Assembly: GCF_000934685.1 (NCBI RefSeq)
Contig: NZ_JYNQ01000001.1
Span: forward strand, 2,840,501-2,904,500
Length of the DNA: 64,000 nucleotides
Direction: 5' to 3'
DNA from: Lacinutrix sp. Hel_I_90
GTDB lineage: Bacteria > Bacteroidota > Bacteroidia > Flavobacteriales > Flavobacteriaceae
Part shown: positions 1-7,632 of the stretch, piece after piece
Layout: every line of letters starts with the position of its first letter
Numbering within the stretch: position 1 is the stretch's first letter
Made by a program: the position numbers and the translations under genes
Notes under the pieces: model-generated
Told to the model about the DNA's origin: nothing
Database searches by the model: none
The model's input: the letters and a program-made list of their open reading frames with translations, nothing else

Positions 1-527
1 TGGAATCGTTTTTTCATGGCAAATCTTCAGGTCTCGATCCATTAAATAGCTACTTAAGTTTGCCAATTCTTATCAATTCGCAAGACAATATTGAAGCGAC
101 TGGTATTCCAACACAAAGTACTTCTGGCAAAGGCGCCGTATTTTTACTAGATAGTGGTGTTACTGGTGAAACCGCACCAATGGTAAGTATTTTTATGGAA
201 AACATGAAGCAGGAGGGTTTTCGCAACATGCTTAAAAATCAATTTATAAAGCATACTGATGCTTGTGTTGATGATTTTTTAAAAGGCGATATAAAATCGT
301 TGTTTAGCAATACAAAAAAACTATCTAAAACGGTTTTGCAGCACTTTAAACCCATGATCCCGAAGCAGTTTCATGCGCTCTGGAAAAATGGCTTAGACAC
401 TAACGATTACTACCTTAAACTTTGCGGTTCTGGTGGTGGTGGCTATATTTTAGGGTTTACAGAAGATTTAAATAAAGCTGAAAAAGCACTAAAAGATTAC
501 AAATTAGAAGTCGTTTATAATTTCTAA
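1..527 (+). CDS. GHMP kinase, probable mevalonate kinase (5' end cut off)
   Basis: The C-terminal part of a GHMP-family kinase; the frame is open from the first base, so the start lies outside the window. The visible 174 residues contain an SSGLDP stretch near the left edge and the C-terminal glycine-rich GHMP motif GSGGGGYILGF at 426-458, which in the family helps hold the phosphate-bearing substrate. Bacteroidota use the mevalonate route to isoprenoids, and the next gene is a UbiA prenyltransferase, which fits mevalonate kinase (ATP-dependent phosphorylation of mevalonate). Another small-molecule GHMP kinase cannot be excluded without the N-terminal ATP-binding half. A 9-bp gap separates it from the next gene, so they are probably co-transcribed. 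Confidence 0.75.
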   Translation, partial: ESFFHGKSSGLDPLNSYLSLPILINSQDNIEATGIPTQSTSGKGAVFLLDSGVTGETAPMVSIFMENMKQEGFRNMLKNQFIKHTDACVDDFLKGDIKSLFSNTKKLSKTVLQHFKPMIPKQFHALWKNGLDTNDYYLKLCGSGGGGYILGFTEDLNKAEKALKDYKLEVVYNF

Positions 528-536
528 ACTAGTCTT

Positions 537-1442
537 ATGTTCTCTCGTAAACAGAAACTCATTCTACTCAAGTTTTTTAGTATGTTTTCTGTGGTAAGAG
601 GCTATAATATCTTGGTTATTGTAATAGCACAGTACCTAACCTCAATTTATATTTTTGCGCCAGAAAAACCGTTGCGAAACGTGTTATTCGACCTTAATCT
701 GTTAATGCTTGTTTTAGCGTCAGCAGCGGTCGTTGCCGGCGGTTATATTATTAATAATTTTTACGATTCAGAAAAAGATTTAATTAACAGGCCTAACAAG
801 TCGATGTTAGATAAATTAGTGAGTCAGAATACCAAATTATCTTTTTATTTTGTGCTCAACTTTTCTGCCATTATTATGGCAAGTTACGTGTCATTTAATG
901 CGGTCGTATTCTTTTCAGCTTACATTTTTGGTATTTGGTTTTATTCACATAAATTGAAAAAACTGCAAATAGTGGGTAACATCACTTCGGCATTGCTAAC
1001 AATTACTCCTTTTTTTATTATTTTCATTTACTACAAGAATTTCGATACTGTTATTTTTGTGCATGCGACGTTTTTATTTTTGATTATTACCATTCGGGAA
1101 CTAACTAAAGATTTAGAGAATTTAAAAGGAGATTTGGCTTTAGATTATCATACCATTCCCATTCAATATGGTGAAAAAGTCTCAAAGAAAATGATTAGCT
1201 TTTTAGTGGCAGTAACTTTAATACCCTCTTATTTGTTAGTACAACGTTATGATATTGGACAGATGAATGGCTACTTTTTCTTAAGTACTTTTTTGCTCCT
1301 TGTATTCTTAGTTTTACTTTGGAAATCTAAAACAAAAAAACAATATCTTATTCTACATAATATTTTAAAGTTCATCATTGTAGCCGGTGTTTTTAGTATC
1401 TTGTTGATAGATATTGACTTGGTTTTAAAACGCATTCTATAA
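537..1442 (+). CDS. UbiA-family prenyltransferase (geranylgeranylglycerol-phosphate geranylgeranyltransferase type)
   Basis: A 301-residue integral membrane protein with about eight hydrophobic segments. The two Asp-rich motifs of the UbiA superfamily are visible: NNFYDSEKD near residues 73-81 and RELTKDLENLKGD near 187-199; they bind Mg2+ and the prenyl diphosphate. In flavobacteria this neighbourhood (mevalonate kinase, UbiA protein, pseudouridine synthase) is recurrent and the gene is usually annotated as geranylgeranylglycerol-phosphate geranylgeranyltransferase, but the aromatic or polyol acceptor cannot be told from sequence. It starts 9 bp after the kinase and its stop abuts the nitrilase ATG, so the three genes look like one operon. 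Confidence 0.8.
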   Translation: MFSRKQKLILLKFFSMFSVVRGYNILVIVIAQYLTSIYIFAPEKPLRNVLFDLNLLMLVLASAAVVAGGYIINNFYDSEKDLINRPNKSMLDKLVSQNTKLSFYFVLNFSAIIMASYVSFNAVVFFSAYIFGIWFYSHKLKKLQIVGNITSALLTITPFFIIFIYYKNFDTVIFVHATFLFLIITIRELTKDLENLKGDLALDYHTIPIQYGEKVSKKMISFLVAVTLIPSYLLVQRYDIGQMNGYFFLSTFLLLVFLVLLWKSKTKKQYLILHNILKFIIVAGVFSILLIDIDLVLKRIL

Positions 1443-2393
1443 ATGGAAAACACGCTTAAAATAGCAATGGCACAAATTTCTCCTGTGTTGTTGAATAAAA
1501 CGGAAACACTTAAAAAAGTAGAACAAGCTATCATCGAAGCAGGTGAAAGTGGCTGTGAACTTATCGTTTTTGGTGAAGCTTTAGTGCCAGGTTATCCGTT
1601 TTGGTTAGCCTTAGCTGGAGGTTCAGAATGGAATACCAAAGTTAATAAAGAGTTGCATGCAGAATATGTTAGAAATGCTATTCAAATTGAAGCGGGAGAA
1701 TTAAATTCGGTTTGTAAACTGGCAAATAAATATCAAATAGCTATTTATTTGGGCATTATAGAGCGGGCAAAAAATCGTGGCGGACATTCTATTTATGCGT
1801 CTTTAGTTTATATAAATGCTGGTGGCGAAATTAAATCGGTGCACAGAAAACTGCAACCTACTTATGATGAGAGACTCACCTGGTCACCCGGTGATGGTAA
1901 CGGTTTACAAGTACATACGCTTAAACAATTTACTGTAGGCGGACTAAACTGTTGGGAAAATTGGATGCCTTTACCCAGGACTGCGTTATACGGTCTGGGA
2001 GAAAATTTGCATATTGCTGTTTGGCCGGGAAGTGATCATAACACCAAGGATATCACCCGATTTATTGCAAGAGAATCACGGTCGTTCGTGGTTTCTGTGT
2101 CCTGTATAATGACCAAAGCCCTATTTCCAAAAGAGACACCACATTTAGATAAGATTTTAGAACAGTGTCCAGAGGTTTTAGCCAATGGCGGAAGTTGCAT
2201 TGCGGGACCAGATGGTGAATGGATTATTGAACCGGTGTTACATAAAGAAGGGTTAATTATGCAAACTATAGATTTTAATCGGGTGTATGAAGAGCGGCAG
2301 AATTTTGATCCTGTTGGACATTATTCACGTCCAGATGTGACGAAATTAACAGTCAATAGAGAAAGACAATCTACCGTAGTATTTGATAATTAA
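1443..2393 (+). CDS. Nitrilase / carbon-nitrogen hydrolase
   Basis: A 316-residue soluble hydrolase of the nitrilase superfamily. The Glu-Lys-Cys catalytic triad is complete: E45 in FGEALVPGYPFW, K136 in HRKLQPTYDERLTW, and C170 in NCWENWMPL. A Cys followed by W-E and the YPFW loop are typical of true nitrilases (nitrile to carboxylate plus ammonia) rather than amidases, so a nitrile or cyanide-like substrate is likely, but which one is not visible. The ATG directly follows the stop of the UbiA gene. It is an insertion relative to the usual flavobacterial kinase-UbiA-pseudouridine synthase order as I remember it, so it may be an acquired gene. Confidence 0.85.
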   Translation: MENTLKIAMAQISPVLLNKTETLKKVEQAIIEAGESGCELIVFGEALVPGYPFWLALAGGSEWNTKVNKELHAEYVRNAIQIEAGELNSVCKLANKYQIAIYLGIIERAKNRGGHSIYASLVYINAGGEIKSVHRKLQPTYDERLTWSPGDGNGLQVHTLKQFTVGGLNCWENWMPLPRTALYGLGENLHIAVWPGSDHNTKDITRFIARESRSFVVSVSCIMTKALFPKETPHLDKILEQCPEVLANGGSCIAGPDGEWIIEPVLHKEGLIMQTIDFNRVYEERQNFDPVGHYSRPDVTKLTVNRERQSTVVFDN

Positions 2394-2435
2394 AACAATT
2401 TGGTAATCAAAAATCATCAATCGTAAATTAAAAGC

Positions 2436-2443
2436 TATCTTTG
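2436..2443 (+). promoter_or_regulatory. Bacteroidota -7 promoter box TATCTTTG
   Basis: The octamer matches the Bacteroidota housekeeping -7 consensus TAnnTTTG and lies 37 bp before the pseudouridine synthase ATG, in the gap after the nitrilase. No clear TTTG is seen at the usual -33 distance. Confidence 0.55.
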
Positions 2444-2480
2444 CACCCTTAAAAATAGTTGAGGATATAAAATTAAAACA

Positions 2481-3359
2481 ATGAGCAGACAAGGCGGAAA
2501 CGATAAAGGAAAGACTTCAGGTCGAGGCAATAACACTAGTAAATCTAAAAGTTATGCAAGAGGAAATGCGCCAATAAAAAAGCAAGCGACGACTTCTAAA
2601 AAGACAGCAACGACTTCTAAAAAGACGTCGGCGACTCCTAAAAAGGCATCAAATTCAGACGCAATTCGTTTAAATAAATACGTAGCAAATTCTGGTATTT
2701 GCTCGCGTCGTGATGCAGATGTACATATTGCAACGGGCTTAGTTACCGTAAATGGTAAAGTGGTCACCGAAATGGGGTACAAAGTAAAGATGGAAGACGA
2801 AGTGCGTTACGATGGAGCACGTATAAATCCTGAGAAAAAAGAGTATGTCTTATTAAATAAACCTAAAGGTTTTGCAACAACAACAAGTGAATACAAAGGA
2901 CGCACAGTTATGGATTTAGTTGCTAACGCCACACCATCTCGTATTAAGCCTATTGGACGTTTAGGGAGAAACTCTACCGGTTTATTGCTGTTTACTAACG
3001 ATGAAAAAATTGTAGAACGTTTTACGAATTCAAATAAAGGCGTTGAGCGTTTATTTCATTTAGAATTAGATAAAAATTTAAAGTTGGAAGATTTGAAAAA
3101 AATCCGAGAAGGCTTTAAAATAGAAGGCAAAATGGTAAATGTTGAAGAGGTGGATTATGTAGACAATAAGAAAAATGAAGTGGGTATAAAAATCAAAAAT
3201 ACCGGTAACACAATCTTACATACGATATTCGATTATTTAAAATATGAACTGGTTAGAATAGACTGCGTACAAATTGCACACTTAACTAAAAAAGACATTC
3301 CAAGAGGAAACTGGAAATTATTAACAGAGCAGGAGATTAACACATTAAAAATGTTATAA
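2481..3359 (+). CDS. RsuA/RluB-type rRNA pseudouridine synthase with altered catalytic motif
   Basis: A 292-residue protein. Residues 1-60 are a Lys/Ser/Thr-rich, probably disordered tail with TTSKK-type repeats, common in Bacteroidota members. Residues about 60-105 form an S4 RNA-binding domain (IRLNKYVANSGICSRRDAD), followed by the synthase domain. The family's catalytic motif is GRLD followed by a T-G-L-L-L stretch; here it reads IGRLGRNSTGLLLFTND, with Gly162 where the catalytic Asp is expected. The rest of the fold markers are present, including the C-terminal LVRIDCVQIAHLTKKDIPRGNW. RsuA/RluB enzymes isomerise uridine in rRNA; activity of this one is uncertain. Own promoter box at 2436. 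Confidence 0.8.
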   Translation: MSRQGGNDKGKTSGRGNNTSKSKSYARGNAPIKKQATTSKKTATTSKKTSATPKKASNSDAIRLNKYVANSGICSRRDADVHIATGLVTVNGKVVTEMGYKVKMEDEVRYDGARINPEKKEYVLLNKPKGFATTTSEYKGRTVMDLVANATPSRIKPIGRLGRNSTGLLLFTNDEKIVERFTNSNKGVERLFHLELDKNLKLEDLKKIREGFKIEGKMVNVEEVDYVDNKKNEVGIKIKNTGNTILHTIFDYLKYELVRIDCVQIAHLTKKDIPRGNWKLLTEQEINTLKML

Positions 3360-3478
3360 ATGACTGCGTCATCATAACATAGGTCTCGCTTAAAGCGGTC
3401 TTTATTTTTAATAGTTAAGAATAATCGTAGGGTAATAAAAGAGTGCTTTTATAGCGTTCTAATTTCCATTGTGGTAAT

Positions 3479-4087
3479 TTACTTGATTACTGTTGCATGA
3501 TTATTTTCATTATAATAATTCTTTAAGATAGAATCCATTTGCTCTTTTCCGTCGGCGATACGATGTATTTTATTCCATAATTCTTTTTCAATCATGGTTT
3601 TTAAAGGTTGTTCTAAAGTATTTATTTTTCCAAAAACCTTTAGAATTTTTTCATCCCATACCTTATGATATTTCACTAAATCATCGGGATACACAACTTT
3701 TCGTTCGGTACCCTCATCTACGCCTTCAAAGGGAGCGCAGATATTTAAATAACCATAATCATCGGTTAATTGTTCTCCGGGATGAATGTCTCTTATTGCT
3801 ATTTCAAAGTCATAAGCGGTTGTAAGGCAATTTGAATTGAAACTATGATTCACATATTTACCATGATCCCAACAAAGCACAAAATTTCCTTTATTATTTC
3901 TATAACAATAGGTGTCTAAGACGTCTTGATAAGCAGGGGCCATCAATTTAAAATCTTTAGGCGTAAATTCTCGGTCTAATTTATCTAGAACCCAGGTTAT
4001 TGTTCCGGCTGGAATGAATTCTGTAGCCACAACACCGTAGCCCATAGCGTCATTTATGTACTGTAATTCTGTTTTAGGATGTATCAT
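3479..4087 (-). CDS. SET-domain protein
   Basis: A 202-residue soluble protein with a compact SET domain. The N-terminal GYGVVATEFIPAGT resembles the SET-N turn; the cofactor and active-site block NHSFNSNC (about residues 120-127) and the GEQLTDDYGYLN strand (about 143-154) are the characteristic NHS-x-NC and GEEL-x-xDY motifs of SAM-dependent lysine methyltransferases. Bacterial SET proteins of this size occur singly and their targets are mostly unknown. It stands alone between convergent and divergent genes, with about 240 bp of gene-free sequence upstream in which I see nothing. A C-terminal helical part (155-202) has no recognised motif. Confidence 0.75.
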   Translation of the reverse strand: MIHPKTELQYINDAMGYGVVATEFIPAGTITWVLDKLDREFTPKDFKLMAPAYQDVLDTYCYRNNKGNFVLCWDHGKYVNHSFNSNCLTTAYDFEIAIRDIHPGEQLTDDYGYLNICAPFEGVDEGTERKVVYPDDLVKYHKVWDEKILKVFGKINTLEQPLKTMIEKELWNKIHRIADGKEQMDSILKNYYNENNHATVIK

Positions 4088-4326
4088 TAATTTATTAAAT
4101 TCATTACAACTAATATAAAAAATATTGAGATAAATTCAATAGTAAAAAAGTTTTACGTTAAAAAAATATGATAGCTGTTTATTAAAAGGGTAATGCTTGG
4201 CTTTTTATTGGTTGCGGCTTTTTTTAGATTCGATTCACTAGTTTTAGCGATTGTATTATTAGATAGATAATACAGTGAGATTGAAAAAATAAAGCATAAA
4301 ATGGGTGCCTTCAATTCAGGTTGTGA

Positions 4327-4728
4327 TTATTCAATCGAGCCACTTTCCCGTTTCTTTCGTTTTTCTTTAAAGAATAGGTTCAGACCATAAATCACAAATC
4401 CAAATCCGAAAACAAAGACCAGTATTTCTATCAGATTCATTTCATTTTCATAAGGATGGTTTGGGGTAAATAAATCAGGTGATTTTAACAATAAAACTCC
4501 AAGAGTCAAATAAATATATGAACGTCCTTTTTTCGGTTGTTTTTTAGTCTGAATTTGATTCTCCGACTTTTTACTGGTCGGTTTGTAAATCAAATAAACA
4601 CCGTAGGCAATAAGTGAAATTCCAATGCTCAGTTTTAGTTCAGATGGAATGAGTTCAGATTGCTCTTTTCCAATTCCCATTAATACTGCTAAAAATCCAA
4701 AAAATATAACGGCGTAGGGTTTATTCAT
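4327..4728 (-). CDS. Hypothetical small membrane protein
   Basis: A 133-residue protein with four hydrophobic segments (about residues 4-19, 31-48, 70-87 and 97-119), a Lys/Gln-rich linker around 50-68 between the second and third, and a basic C-terminus. I do not recognise a family. It lies 42 bp downstream of another tiny membrane protein on the same strand, so the two may be co-transcribed. The hydrophobic pattern supports an inner-membrane location; no catalytic motif is seen. Confidence 0.6.
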   Translation of the reverse strand: MNKPYAVIFFGFLAVLMGIGKEQSELIPSELKLSIGISLIAYGVYLIYKPTSKKSENQIQTKKQPKKGRSYIYLTLGVLLLKSPDLFTPNHPYENEMNLIEILVFVFGFGFVIYGLNLFFKEKRKKRESGSIE

Positions 4729-4770
4729 TCTGTTTAGATGTGATGCTAGAAACTGTTTGGTAGCATTTTA

Positions 4771-4929
4771 TTACTGGCCTGATTTACCTATTCTCCCCGT
4801 TAGAAGTAACCCAATGCCAATACCCATTAAAATACCTGTAAGAAAATCTGTTGCTTCAGTTTTTAATGTAAAATGAAAAACAATTCCAATGGCTAACATG
4901 ACTATTCCTATGATTCTTATTTTGTTCAT
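4771..4929 (-). CDS. Small two-helix membrane protein (52 aa)
   Basis: A short frame with ATG at 4927-4929 and TAA at 4771-4773. The 52-residue product starts MNKIRIIGIVMLAIGIVF, has a short polar hinge (KTEATD), then a second helix LTGILMGIGIGLLLTG, and ends GRIGKSGQ. The two glycine-rich hydrophobic helices, basic N-terminus and ATG start look like a genuine small membrane protein of a kind common in flavobacteria. Its function is unknown. It precedes the 133-residue membrane protein on the same strand. The remaining sequence between this gene and pruA (4930-5096) holds only a terminator. Confidence 0.6.
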   Translation of the reverse strand: MNKIRIIGIVMLAIGIVFHFTLKTEATDFLTGILMGIGIGLLLTGRIGKSGQ

Positions 4930-5048
4930 ACACTGTTCTTTAATTTTTGTGGTTTTTATAATGAATGGAAGGTGTTATGATAACAAAAATATAGTTTTAT
5001 CCTTTGTGATAACTTTATTTGAGTACAAGATAATTGACAAAAAAAAAA

Positions 5049-5073
5049 CCTCAAGAATTACTTGAGGTTTTTT
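5049..5073. terminator. Bidirectional intrinsic terminator
   Basis: A perfect 7-bp stem CCTCAAG/CTTGAGG with a 5-base loop, flanked by an A-run on the left (5041-5048) and a T-run on the right (5068-5073). On the minus strand it lies just after the pruA stop and should end that transcript. Confidence 0.85.
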
Positions 5074-5096
5074 AGTAAATTTTTAAGTATATAATA

Positions 5097-6725
5097 CTAT
5101 TCCCCTAAAAAAGGATAGCGATAATCTGTAGGCGTTACAAAAGTTTCTTTAATCATTCTTGGAGATACCCAACGTTGTAAGTTTATTATACTTCCCGCTT
5201 TATCATTGGTTCCACTACCACGAGCGCCACCAAAGGGTTGTTGTCCAACAACAGCTCCAGTTGGCTTATCATTAATATAGAAGTTACCCGCAGCGTTTTG
5301 TAGCGCTTGTGTTGCTTCAATAATGGCATAACGATCTGCAGCTATTATAGCTCCTGTTAATGCATAGTCACTAGTTGTATCTACTAATTTTAATGTTTCA
5401 GAAAATTTAGCGTCATCATATAAGTAAATGGTAATAACTGGTCCAAAAAGTTCGTCACACATGGTGGTGTATTTTGGATCATCAGTTAGAATGACTGTAG
5501 GCTCAATAAAATAGCCTTTACTTTTATCATAACCACCACCAACAATAATCTCAGCATTTTTATCTGCTTTTGCCTGATCAATATATTTTGCTAACTTATC
5601 AAAAGAACCTTCGTGAATGACAGCTGTGATAAAGTTTTCCATATTATCTGGAGCTCCCATTTTAAAAGACTTAACGTCTTTAACCAATTGCGCTTTCACG
5701 TCTTCCCAGATGCTTTTAGAAATATAAGCACGAGAAGCAGCACTACACTTTTGACCTTGGAACTCAAAAGCACCACGCGCAATAGCCGTCGCCACTTGTA
5801 TTGGATTCGCTGTTTTATGAGCAACGATAAAATCTTTTCCACCCGTTTCACCTACAATTTTTGGGTAGGTTTTATACTTGTCAATGTTGTTTCCTATTTG
5901 TTTCCATAATGCTTTAAAAACATCTGTAGAACCCGTAAAGTGTAAGCCAGAAAAATCTGGACTAGCCAAAACAGTATCAGTAATCATTTTTGGATCACCA
6001 AAAACAACGTTAATAACGCCTGGCGGCACACCTGCTTCTTCAAAAACATCCATAATGACTTTTGCAGAATAGATTTGAGAATCACTAGGTTTCCAAACCA
6101 CAACGTTACCCATCAATGCCATACAAGAAGGTAGGTTTCCAGCAATCGCTGTAAAGTTAAAAGGAGAGACTGCGTAAACAAAACCTTCCAGGGGTCTGTA
6201 TTCTAAACGATTCCAGGCATCACTTGTGCTTTCTGGTTGGTCATGATACATCTCTGTCATGAACTGGACATTAAATCGTAAAAAGTCAATTAATTCACAG
6301 GCCGAATCAATTTCAGCTTGATAAATGGTTTTAGATTGCGCCATCATAGTCGCCGCATTAATTCTAGATCTGTAGGGTCCAGCAATTAATTCAGCAGCTT
6401 TTAAAAAGATTCCAGCTCTGTGTTCCCATGGCATTTGAGACCATGTTTTACGTGCTTCCAAAGCAGTGGAAATAGCATCTTCTACATGAGACTTTTCAGC
6501 TAAATGGTACTGCCCAATCACGTGTTTATGATCATGTGGAGGGGACATTGGCTTCGTGTTACCGGTTGTTACGTCCTTACCATTAATATACATTGGCACA
6601 TCTAATTTGCTGTTGTACATGTCTTTGTAAGCCTTAGCAATCGCTTCGCGGTGTTCACTTCCAGGAGCATAAGCTCTTACAGGTTCATTAACGGCGATTG
6701 GCACATTGAAAAATCCTTTTCCCAT
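5097..6725 (-). CDS. pruA: L-glutamate gamma-semialdehyde (1-pyrroline-5-carboxylate) dehydrogenase
   Basis: A 542-residue aldehyde dehydrogenase, the usual length for the single-domain P5C dehydrogenase. It oxidises glutamate semialdehyde to glutamate with NAD+, the second step of proline catabolism. Visible motifs: the cofactor-binding ISPFN-like SPFNFTAIAGNLP (187-199), the catalytic Glu E293 in GETGGKDF, and the catalytic Cys C327 in GQKCSAASRAY. The late FGGARGSGTNDKAG segment is typical of P5C dehydrogenases. No proline dehydrogenase gene is adjacent. The transcript begins at a probable promoter near 6798-6805, has a leader hairpin, and ends at the terminator at 5049. Confidence 0.95.
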   Translation of the reverse strand: MGKGFFNVPIAVNEPVRAYAPGSEHREAIAKAYKDMYNSKLDVPMYINGKDVTTGNTKPMSPPHDHKHVIGQYHLAEKSHVEDAISTALEARKTWSQMPWEHRAGIFLKAAELIAGPYRSRINAATMMAQSKTIYQAEIDSACELIDFLRFNVQFMTEMYHDQPESTSDAWNRLEYRPLEGFVYAVSPFNFTAIAGNLPSCMALMGNVVVWKPSDSQIYSAKVIMDVFEEAGVPPGVINVVFGDPKMITDTVLASPDFSGLHFTGSTDVFKALWKQIGNNIDKYKTYPKIVGETGGKDFIVAHKTANPIQVATAIARGAFEFQGQKCSAASRAYISKSIWEDVKAQLVKDVKSFKMGAPDNMENFITAVIHEGSFDKLAKYIDQAKADKNAEIIVGGGYDKSKGYFIEPTVILTDDPKYTTMCDELFGPVITIYLYDDAKFSETLKLVDTTSDYALTGAIIAADRYAIIEATQALQNAAGNFYINDKPTGAVVGQQPFGGARGSGTNDKAGSIINLQRWVSPRMIKETFVTPTDYRYPFLGE

Positions 6726-6760
6726 TTTAGTTTGCGTTTTTTTATTTGTAAATTTTGATG

Positions 6761-6786
6761 TTCATCTTCACTTAAACGAAGATGAA
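6761..6786 (-). promoter_or_regulatory. Hairpin in the pruA leader
   Basis: A perfect 9-bp inverted repeat TTCATCTTC/GAAGATGAA with an 8-base loop sits between the pruA promoter box and its start codon. No T-run follows on the minus strand in a terminator-like position, so it may be an operator or a leader-RNA structure. Role inferred only from position. Confidence 0.4.
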
Positions 6787-6797
6787 TTTTAAAAAAT

Positions 6798-6805
6798 CAA
6801 AGTTA
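6798..6805 (-). promoter_or_regulatory. pruA -7 promoter box TAACTTTG
   Basis: Read on the minus strand this matches TAnnTTTG, about 70 bp upstream of the pruA ATG. No convincing -33 TTTG at 19 bp. Confidence 0.5.
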
Positions 6806-6906
6806 CGTAAAATTTAACGAATTTTTAGACAGGGGAGTTGTGAAACAATTGTTATAATTTACTATTTTTTTGTAAGTTGCCACTCCATTTCAGGACTACC
6901 ATACCT

Positions 6907-7632
6907 ATGTGTACAGTAACTATTTTTTATAAAGGCAATACAGATTTTGTGCTCACCTCAAACAGAGACGAAGCGCCAAATCGAACTGCTTTGGCTCCAG
7001 ATTTTTATACCATAAACGATACCGAAGTGCTTTTACCTAAAGACGAACAGTCTGGAGGCAGTTGGATTGGAGCTAGCAATAAAAATAGAGTCGTTTGTTT
7101 GTTGAATGGCGGATTTGAAATCCATAACAGAAAAGCTGAATACAGACAGAGTCGCGGAGTAGTAGTTAAAGATTTACTATCGGCTAAAGCGATCGAATCT
7201 GCTATCCAATCCTATAATTTTAATGACATCGAGCCCTTTACACTAGTTATAGCAGATTGGAATACACAGTTATACTTCTACGAGTTGGTTTGGGATGGTG
7301 CCAGTGTGCATTTTGAAAAATTACCTTTAGCAACTAAAATATGGTCATCCTCTACATTGTATACCGAAGAAAAAAAACAAGCAAGACGCAAATGGTTTGA
7401 AACCTTTGCATCGAAACACAAATTATCGTCTAAAACACTTTTAGAGTTCCATAAAACCGCGGGTAAAGGCAATGACGATTATGGTGTTGTCATGAATCGT
7501 GGATTTGTAAAAACCACAAGTATCACACAAATTGAAAAAACTGGTAAGGTTATCGAAATGCGTTTCAGTAACCTAAATACATTAGAAACTTCTGTTCAAT
7601 TGTTGAATCTACAAGAAACTATTGATGAATAA
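6907..7632 (+). CDS. NRDE-family protein (TANGO2-like Ntn-type hydrolase)
   Basis: A 241-residue protein of the NRDE/TANGO2 family, named after the conserved Asn-Arg-Asp-Glu seen here as TSNRDEAPNR near residue 20. I chose the ATG at 6907 rather than one 30 bp earlier in frame because family members begin Met-Cys-Thr (here MCTVTIFYKG), and Cys2 is thought to become the N-terminal nucleophile. Further family marks are GGSWIGASNKNRVVCLLNGG and a late GVVMNRGF-type strand. The biochemical role of bacterial members is unsettled. The stop overlaps the start of the next gene by 8 bp, indicating translational coupling. Confidence 0.8.
   Translation: MCTVTIFYKGNTDFVLTSNRDEAPNRTALAPDFYTINDTEVLLPKDEQSGGSWIGASNKNRVVCLLNGGFEIHNRKAEYRQSRGVVVKDLLSAKAIESAIQSYNFNDIEPFTLVIADWNTQLYFYELVWDGASVHFEKLPLATKIWSSSTLYTEEKKQARRKWFETFASKHKLSSKTLLEFHKTAGKGNDDYGVVMNRGFVKTTSITQIEKTGKVIEMRFSNLNTLETSVQLLNLQETIDE

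Noticed and set aside
3360-3420. Terminator after the pseudouridine synthase
   Set aside because: The best stem (CGCTT/AAGCG) is only 5 bp with a one-base loop and the T-run is weak; not convincing.
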